Positions 56,725 to 64,000 of a stretch of DNA of 64,000 bases are shown here, piece by piece; position 1 is the stretch's first letter; each line of letters starts with the position of its first letter. Source of the DNA: Cheilinus undulatus. Its lineage: Eukaryota; Chordata; Actinopteri; Labriformes; Labridae. The notes below the pieces were generated by a model. That model was not told the origin of the DNA, did not search any database, and worked only from the letters and a program-made list of their open reading frames with translations. A program made the translations under genes and the position numbers. The stretch covers positions 3,657,207 through 3,721,206 of the forward strand of contig NC_054886.1 of the NCBI RefSeq assembly GCF_018320785.1. Direction: 5' to 3'.

Positions 56725-57235
56725 CTGTTGTTAAGGCCAAATATTATGCAAAATACACTTTTCAGGCTTTTCTAACAAAAATATGTGCCTCTGGCCTGTC
56801 TTCAATCCCCCCAAGAATCAGAAAAATCTATTCCCTCCTCCCTCTCTTTCTCCACCTTTCAGAAAATGTGTGCTGAAACAAGCCATTTTCAGATTTCCCC
56901 TCATGATGTCATGTGGGGAGTTAGCCCCGCCCCTAGGTAGTGTTAGGCCTCCCTGCTTGGAAGGAAGGTCTGCCCTCCTCTCCTGATCAGGAGAGCCACA
57001 TGCATTAAACCACATTCATTTCCTGAGAGGTGTGTGGTCAGGGGCGGAGTCAGAAAGCTTGTTAACATTTAAAGCCACAGACACAGAAACAGCTCGTTCT
57101 GAGCGGGGCTGAAACAGAGGGGTTGTTACACATGCAAAAATCCAATACTGGAGTGTTTTTTCAGCAACAAACTTCACAAGTATGTTTTAGGGACCTCTGA
57201 GACCAATAAAAACTTGTCTTTAAAGGGTAAGATAT
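56725..57235. mobile_element. Degraded non-autonomous DNA element
   Basis: GTTAAGGCCAAATATTATGC at the left resembles the end of a common fish TTAA-type element. GC-rich middle (GGGGAGTTAGCCCCGCCCC). The right terminus is not clear. Confidence 0.4.
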
Positions 57236-57450
57236 GTGACATAAGAGGGGATGCTACACAATGGTAAACATGGCCATGTCCCTACTTTTTGAGATGTGTT
57301 GCTGCAAATTCAAAATCAGCTATCAACATGTGTTGTTTATGTGCTAATGTGAATAAAATATGGGTTTATGAGATTTGCAAATAACTGCACTCAGTTTTTG
57401 TTCACTTTCATGCAGCGCCCCAACTTTTTTGGAGTTGCTGTAATATATGA
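57236..57450 (+). mobile_element. 3' end of a Tc1/mariner-type element
   Basis: GATGCTACACAATGGTAAAC, CCCTACTTTTTGAGATGTGT and GCTGCAAATTCAAAATCAGC form the 3' terminal region of the same element type as 47255-48330. Confidence 0.55.
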
Positions 57451-57566
57451 CAGAGTGAATCAATCAGGTGAGAGCAGCATGTCTGGAAACTTTTACAGTG
57501 AAGTCCATCCTGTATTGAAGATTCAGTCTCCACTTTTAGATGGAGCTAGGTGGTACTTCTGATCAG

Positions 57567-57641
57567 CCAATCAAACGCAGCCTTTACATCTCCTCTTAAG
57601 AGCACAGACGCACTGAGATTCTCCTCATTCAACGCAGCAAC
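57567..57641 (+). promoter_or_regulatory. NITR-I proximal promoter
   Basis: CCAATCA (57567-57573) followed by AACGCAG as in loci A to G, but the RUNX-like site is absent (GCCTTTACATC instead). Start codon at 57642. Confidence 0.45.
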
Positions 57642-60600
57642 ATGCTGACTCCCCTGAGGCTGGCTCTGATTCTCTTGTGTCTTTTCTATGGAGGCTTGGG
57701 TAGGTTGTCTTTGTTTTTATATGCAGTAACTCATCTTAATAGTCAGCATTAGTGTGATTCTGATGAAGCTAAGCCTGCTTTATCCTGGTCTCTTCTTCTT
57801 CCAGCTCAGATGACTGATCTAAAATCTTCCATATATGTGCGACAGGACAGCAGCTACTTTAGAGCTGATGTTGGTGACAGTGTGACTCTACAGTGTTTCT
57901 ATGAAGGCAGTGCAGTCATGTTTTTCTGGTATAAGCAAAGTCTGGGAGAGAAACCAAAGCCCATGTCATCCTTCTATCGATATAAAGACAACGCCGACTT
58001 CCTGGATGAATTCAAGGACAATCCACGCTTCAGATTAGACACAGGAAACGGCAAAAATCACCTGACAATACTAAATCTGTCCATTTCTGACTCTGCCACC
58101 TACTACTGCTTAGGTAGCTATGGGTATGAGTTTGAGTTTGTGGAGGGTGCTACTGTGAGTGTGAGGGGTTCAGGGTTGAGTGTCCCAGCTTTGGTCAGTC
58201 AGTCTGAATCTGGAGGCTTCGAGGATCTGAGCTGTACCGTCCACACTGGGACCTGTAATGGAGATCACAGTGTTTACTGGTTCAGAAACTCTGAGGAAGC
58301 TCACCCAGGACTGATCTACACCCATGGAGACAGAGATGATCACTGTGAGAGAAAACCCAACACACAAGTACACTCATGTGGCTACAACCTGCCGATGAAG
58401 AACGGGACTGGTCCTGAAGCTGAGGCTGACCTCTGTGCTGTTGTTTCATGTGGACATGTCCTGTTTGGAGACAAGATGAAGTCAGACATGGAGCGTAAGT
58501 CACATTAAAGTGGATGTTTTTACAAATTAGACTTGTGATTGCTACCTTTGAATCTTTTCATGTCTCCTGTTTTCAGGATCTACAGATAAAACTGACCCTT
58601 TTGTCTTGGTGTTAATTTTGGCTGGAGCGTTGGCGTTCAACATCATGCTGGTCGTTAGTCTGGCATTTGGAGCCTACAGGAAGTACCAAAGAAACCGCTG
58701 CCTACATACAGGTAAGCTCACTGTCATAGAATATTTTATTTATGCATTCAAAGTTATGATGTTTAACTTGTTTTGGATGAATAAACTGACTGGTCACTTC
58801 TTTAGGTACGCCTATTCAGCTGCTCATTTGTGCAAATATCTAATCAGCCAATCAAACTGCAGTAACCAATGCCTTCAAGGCATGTAGGCAAGGTCAAGAA
58901 GATCTACTGAAGTTCAAACTGAGCACCAGAATGGGAAAGAAAGGCTATTTTAAAAGTGCCACTATTGTTGGTGATCTGGCAGGCTTTCATGATGTTTCTG
59001 ACCCTACCATTCAAATGTCACTGCAGAAATCAAGATCAGGCAATGCTTTTCAGTCTTCTATGGTCCAGTTTTGTTGAAGTTGAGTTTTAACCCAAGAGCA
59101 GTGTATAAAAATCCCAGTAGATCGGCAGGTTCTGAAATATTCAGACCAGCCTTTTTGCCACCAACAATCATGGCACGTTGAAGTTACCAAAAGGAGGAGC
59201 ACCGCTCTCCTTGGTGTGATTTGACACAGCTGCCCAGAGAGGCACGACATTTGCTTTCCTACCACAATCTTGCTACTCATTTGAGGGTGCATCTAGAGCT
59301 GATAAAGAGGTGTTTGATACCCTCCTTGATCTCATCCATAGTCTGAGTACATTGTTTTAAAGCAAAAGTCAAACTGTAGCCTTCCAGTACTGCTCTTTTC
59401 CCATTCTCTCTCCCTTACATGATCAATAAAGAGACAATAACTCATGCTTATCATTAAAGGGAGAGAATTTTCCTGCATAGAAGTGAAAGAACAGACTTAT
59501 GGTGATTGGTTTATGGGTCTCTAGAGAGCAGAAAATGAACACAATCATATTTTTGCATTTGGTGATAAGAACAGCATGATTTACTAGCACCAGTTAATAA
59601 ATTAAAGTCTGTCTCTTTCACAGGATAAGTGTTTCAAACATCTTCAGATTTTAAATTTTTTTAAGTCTAGAATTTATTTGTCTATAAGAGGGGGAAAGGG
59701 CCAAACTTTTGTTATTAGTTGGTACAGAAATAGTTGTAATCCTGGATCTGCCTCTGCTCCTGAGCAGGGCCATCCTCTATGTGGCCAAACTGGTGTTGGA
59801 AACATAAATCAGCACAGCTTGGTTTGTCTCGGCGTGGCCGAAAGCCATAGTGGAGAGGCCCGTACTCGGCATCTACATAAAACATCTCTGAGTGGGCGGG
59901 GCCATCTCTCATCCCCATAGCGGTAACAGGGCTAAATGTTGGAGAGGTGCTCACATAAAGAAATACATGTATGAACCATGTTTGAGCCTCACAGTAAAAC
60001 ATAAACCTGCTGAAGGAAGCGTTGTTTCTTCAGTGTAAACACAGAGCTGAGAACAACAAAACCAGAGAGACTGACTTCAGTCTGTTATGTCTCCAGAGGC
60101 CTTGGGGTCATGTCTGCATGTACAGAGGCGGCCCACGTTCAAACCAACCTGTTGCTTCTTTCCTAAATGTCCTTCAGTTCTCCCTCTCTGTGTCTGCCTC
60201 CTCTGTCCTGTCTGAATAAAGGCATAAAGGCCAAAAAAAAGGTGTTATAGAGAATAAGCCTTTTTCCAGTACAGTTTTGCTGTCATTCTAGTCATAAGAG
60301 GGTTAAATGTGTGTCTGTGTAATGTTCTGTGTTATTATGCCGTACAGCTTTGGTTAAGTGTCCATCAGATTTGTACATTGGTAATGATAAGCATTTTACT
60401 ACAATCAGTATGTTTTTTTGTTCTAAACCAGACCCAGGATCTCCAGCTGCCTCGACTCCAAATCCAGTGGTGAGTGTTTTTAACTTATCAGTTTATAAAA
60501 AGAAGAGAGAAATAAAGTTGAAGATGTGTAGGAGATTGAAAAAAACAAATGTCAGTGCATAATTTTATAGTAGCTGTTAGGTCTTCTTACCTGGTGGTTT

Positions 60601-62315
60601 CTGTGGGTCAGTGGTAGAGATACGAATACTTTCAGTTTTGAGAGAGACAGCTTGAGTCTCATTAGTGTCACAGTAGAGTCTCTAGGAAAGACACCACAAG
60701 CCAAATCACTCCTAATGGCATCAACATCTACATGTAAATGTTTGCTGCTTTACTAAGAAACTTTTGCTGCAAGTGTGTGAATCAGGACCTCCCACAGATC
60801 TGGCTGGACCCCTGAAAACCCCAGAGAAAGGGCCCTCCCCATTAGTGGTTAATGACATTAATGAATGTGTGTTGGATCAGTAGCATTGGTGCTAGCATCC
60901 TGGCTAACAGTTAGCTCATTCTGGAGCTGAAAAGTGTGTCAAACTATGTCTGTGTTCTGATGTTGGATTTATGTATTTGTGCAACTTTTTAACTGCTTTT
61001 CGACATGATTACTGCTAGTTTTCCTACTTCTTTTGCCACTTTAACCCATTTTTGATGTTTTATGCCCATTTTGCCTCTTTATGGTCATTTTTGCTTCTGC
61101 TTTAGCGCTGCTTTCCTATTTTATCACTGTTGCCACTTTTTGCCCATTTTTGCCACTTTTAGTCCATTGTTGCTGCTTTTTCCCTGTTTGTCACTTCTGT
61201 TTGCAAGTTCAACCCATTTTTGCTATTTGAGGTCCTTTTATCATCGCTTTCTTGCCATTTGACACTTCATGCCATTTTTTGCTACTTCTTCTTACCTCTT
61301 TCTCATTCATGTCCATTTTATTCCACTTTTTGTCCATGTTTGTCTCTTCTGTTTGCCAGTTAAAACCCATTGTTGCTGTCTGATGCCCTTTTTTGCCACT
61401 TGTATTGTTTGCTACCTTTTGCCACTTTTTGCATTTTGTAGCCACTTTTTTTTGCATTTTTTCCTTTTTATGCCACTGTTTGCCAATTTTTTGTGGTTTC
61501 TCCACTTTTAACCCATTTTTGCTGCTTTTTGTCAATTGTTGTCACTTTTAGTTCTGTGTTGCTGCTTTTCCCTCATTTTACCACTGCTTGCCACTGTGTT
61601 TGATCAGCTTTAACCCATTCTTGCATTTGGCCACTTGTGTCTCTATGTGTTCTAAATGAATGGTGCAGACTGAATGCTGCTCAGACTGGCTGTGAGTAAA
61701 TTACAATCATAAGGTTAGAAGTATGCCAATCTTTTGGCAATCTATCAAGAGAGCCTGGCAGCAGACATCAGACATCCATACATGTATGCACACTTGGACA
61801 TGCATTAAAGCATGCATGCATGGACATCTATAAAAGCATGCATACTTGGAAATCCATAAACAGATGCACACTAAACCCTGGTGTACATGGTGCGATTTTC
61901 CTGCAATTCAGCCATGAATTTTGAGCCGTAGACTCACTCTGAAGTCAAGCCAACTGGAAGTCTGATAGTGCGTCGTTTGTTCTGCTGTGTACGACAGCTG
62001 ACCACGGCCTGACTATGACCTTACGACCTTACGACCCTTACAAGGATTTCTGGCATGTTTGATATTTTGGTCGTACGACTCCAGACACTTCACAGTGAGA
62101 GCAGAAACACGATCAGACTAAACAACTTTGGGGGTTAATTTTCCTTTGTAAACAGTCAGACAGCGTCCTAAATTACCATGACAACAGCTGGAATGACTTT
62201 CTGGTGCACCCCACTATGTTAGAGGAAATAAATGAGCAGGAAATATTCCTCTCCATGGACCTGCAGCTGACACAGAGGTGATGCTGTTTGTGTGTGTGGG
62301 ATAGAGAGAGGTAGC

Positions 62316-62349
<34 letters not shown>

Positions 62350-63284
62350 AAGAGCATGCAAGAGAGAGAGAGGGAGAGATAGAGGGGGGAGAGAGAGAGA
62401 ATATGACTGGAGACACTTCACCCTGATTGTGTTAGACTTTCTAAAGGAAACTCCGTGGGTTTGTTATCTTTGTTCTAGCCTGTTGTGGTGTTATTATTCC
62501 TGTAGAAGCCTGCAGACCCACACAGCTGATCAGAGGATCAGTGTGTGGCAGAAGGAGACAAAATGACAGCTGCATCATAAATTAGTGCCTGACACAGAGG
62601 GTTTTTTGGGAGAAATGAAGTGCTTTGTACATTTTGGACACAGCGTACAGGCGAGCCATCATATTTTCTTGGCCCATTTTTATGTAAAACTCAATAAACC
62701 ACACAGATAAAATGTTCCCATCTACAGCCACTATGTTGTAGATCTCTCTGAGCTCGTAATAACCAGCGGAGCAACTTTCATAGAAATCACTGGAGGCTAA
62801 TGCCACTACTATAGCCAAGCACCTCATATGACCCAACCTCAAAAATCCTGAAATATCCCTTTCTTACATGCATACTCTGACATCCATTAACACATGCACA
62901 CTTACACATTTGTAATCCAACCCATGGAATTATCTAATATGGCCGATTCTCCATAGAAACCTCTGCCATCACTGTGTGAATGTGGAGTGAAAAGCCAGAT
63001 ACCTCTCCAACCTTCTGCTACCTTTGTCATTGAACTGAAATTGCAAACTTCAGCAAAAGCAACAATATTTTATATGCCAGTGCTTTAAACTACTCTAGTT
63101 TTATATGCAGATATGGTTTAGTGCCATAAAACTAGGATTTAAAGTTGTTTTTTCATTGCAGGATAACCAAGAGATGGAAAACCTCCATTACGCTGCACTG
63201 AGAGTGAAGAAGACCAACAGCAGATCAACAAGACTCAAAGACCCCAGTCTGAGTGAATGTGTGTACTCTGGTGTGAGGCAGTAG
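57642..63284 (+). CDS. nitr: NITR-I: diverged two-domain NITR with ITIM
   Basis: Exons 57642-57699, 57805-58494, 58577-58711, 60432-60469 and 63162-63284 encode 347 residues in frame; introns 3 and 4 are long (1.7 and 2.7 kb) and hold repeats. The leader is MLTPLRLALILLCLFYGGLG. The V domain has Cys50 in SVTLQC, VMFFWYKQSLGEKP, NPRFRLDTGNG and DSATYYC. The I domain keeps the cysteines (LSC, GTCNGDHS, HCERK, HSCGYN, LCAVVSC), but the F-strand Tyr is Leu and the J-like motif is LFGDKMKSDM, not FGDGTKL. The helix is at about 257-281, with a KYQRNR stop-transfer. ITIM LHYAAL at Tyr317; ECVYSGV at Tyr342 is ITIM-like. The exon order matches A, B, C and F, but the sequence is much further diverged. 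Polyadenylation signal at 63418-63423. Confidence 0.9.
58792..59335 (+). mobile_element. Tc1-like element fragments in NITR-I intron 3
   Basis: 58792-58990 is the 5' end (GGTCACTTCTTTAGGTACGC, AATATCTAATCAGCCAATCA, CAGAATGGGAAAGAAAGGC). 59085-59185 is a piece of the same element in reverse (AAAATCCCAGTAGATCGGCA, GGTTCTGAAATATTCAGACC). The two form an inverted rearranged remnant with no open frame. Confidence 0.72.
60093..60240 (+). mobile_element. tRNA-derived SINE
   Basis: Decayed head (GAGGCGGCCCACGTTCAAAC as B-box region), a CTCCCTCTCTGTGTCTGCCT body and an AATAAAGGCATAAAGGCC tail with A-run, in intron 3 of NITR-I. Same family as 33993-34177. Confidence 0.65.
61000..61640 (+). repeat. Degenerate tandem repeat in NITR-I intron 4
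   Basis: Units of roughly 20-25 bp built on TTTGCCACTTTT and AACCCATTTTTGCT, strongly diverged. They give long pyrimidine-rich runs and spurious open frames on both strands. Confidence 0.8.
62318..62402 (+). repeat. GA microsatellite
   Basis: (GA)n of about 15 perfect units at 62319-62349, followed by interrupted GA-rich sequence to 62400, in NITR-I intron 4. Confidence 0.9.
62575..62865 (-). repeat. Dispersed repeat fragment
   Basis: The right end (AAAATCCTGAAATATCCCTT) is shared with 46050-46086. The 86-codon - strand open frame (62582-62842) lies wholly inside the repeat and shows no domain. Confidence 0.4.
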
Positions 63285-63423
63285 AGCTGCACATTTTACA
63301 TTTGTTTCTTCTTTCTATACAAGCTTTTTGATAAATCTAAATAATGTACAGCTTTTATAATAACAAGAATTTCTGACCGGCTTAGACCTGTATACTAAAT
63401 GTAAAACTTTGGCTTACAATAAA

Positions 63424-64000
63424 ACCCGAGCTTTAGCAGGCATGTTTATTTGCTTATTCAGAGGGTAATGTGTTTATACTTTAACAGAAATGTAGAGCAC
63501 TATGTTTCTATGTCTGAGTTAGCCCAGTCAGAGCTTCTGCTATTGAAAATATTTTGTTTAATGCTTCATTAAATGATTAATATGCATCTTATACTGACAA
63601 AACAAACTTTCAGAGAGTGCAGAATGTGCCCCACACACATGTGGACAGTTTTTCTTTAACACTGGTTTCCAGTGAGTAACATGACCCTTTTTCCATCAAA
63701 GTAGGGAGAAACAGGATGTGTGACATCACGTACAAAAGGTCTGAGCTCTCTGGTGCTCCCTCTAGAGGTATGCTCAAGTAACACACATCCTGTTGTGACG
63801 CCACATTTGTACTCAGACACGAGGTCAGTTACAAATACATCTCTGGCTATTAAAACCAACAGAGAAGCAGCTGCTGACAGGGATTTCCTTAGGCACATTT
63901 ATCCTTATTATACACTGTAATGTACAATTTGTGAGGTTTTTGCCTCACTACAGTTTGCAGAACTCTTTAAACGTTCATTTTTATGGTGTTTTAATTGACT
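63424..64000. other. 3' flank of NITR-I, no gene
   Basis: No coding or repeat feature is recognised. 63700-63830 is open on both strands without domain signals. Confidence 0.35.

Noticed and set aside
61062-61535. Overlapping 66- to 108-codon open frames on both strands
   Set aside because: They arise from the pyrimidine-rich degenerate tandem repeat in NITR-I intron 4.
62173-62421. Serine/leucine-rich open frames on the - strand
   Set aside because: They are translations of the GA microsatellite.

Overview
The window looks like genomic DNA from a spiny-rayed (percomorph) teleost fish. This rests on a tandem cluster of novel immune-type receptor (NITR) genes, a family known only from bony fish, and on a fish-like mix of mobile DNA (hAT, Harbinger, Tc1/mariner, TTAA-flanked elements, L2 and Rex1/CR1-type LINEs, a tRNA-derived SINE). 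I cannot name the species.

Layout. Nine NITR loci are visible, labelled A to I here. A (101-1689), B (17815-18965), C (24782-26045) and F (35367-36845) are complete five-exon genes on the + strand: leader, one ectodomain exon, transmembrane exon, short linker exon, ITIM tail. D (28699 onward) is a leader and exon-2 stub cut off by LINE sequence. E (32059-32864) is a pseudogene with a stop and no 3' half. G (40282 down to 39225) is an inverted pseudogene with a different transmembrane exon. H (50518-50966) has intact transmembrane and ITIM exons but no recognisable ectodomain. I (57642-63284) is a complete, diverged NITR.

How the genes work. NITRs are type I membrane receptors. Their V-type Ig domain faces outward, and the cytoplasmic ITIM (VCYAAL or LHYAAL type) is expected to recruit SH2-domain phosphatases in cytotoxic or NK-like lymphocytes. 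The V exons differ strongly between copies, while exons 3-5 and their introns are nearly identical. This suggests diversification of the recognition domain alongside homogenisation of the signalling half. Eight of the loci keep a promoter with a CCAAT box, and all but I also have an adjacent RUNX-type site.

Most notable signal. The second (I-type) Ig domain, encoded in the same exon as V, appears in a graded series: full length (F, E, I), reduced in frame by about 58 codons to its B- and F-strand ends (A, C, G), and almost absent (B, where V runs straight into the J-like end). C has also lost the V-domain B-strand cysteine and the FG of the J-like motif.

Between the genes lie a near-complete 5-kb hAT element with a nested hAT-like element and minisatellite, an element with GGGGAGAG termini, a Harbinger transposase remnant, four TTAA-flanked families, an internally deleted LINE keeping a 2A-like peptide, and many Tc1/mariner fragments. 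From 40.4 to 57.5 kb the window is mostly repeat debris with a few coding-like scraps.
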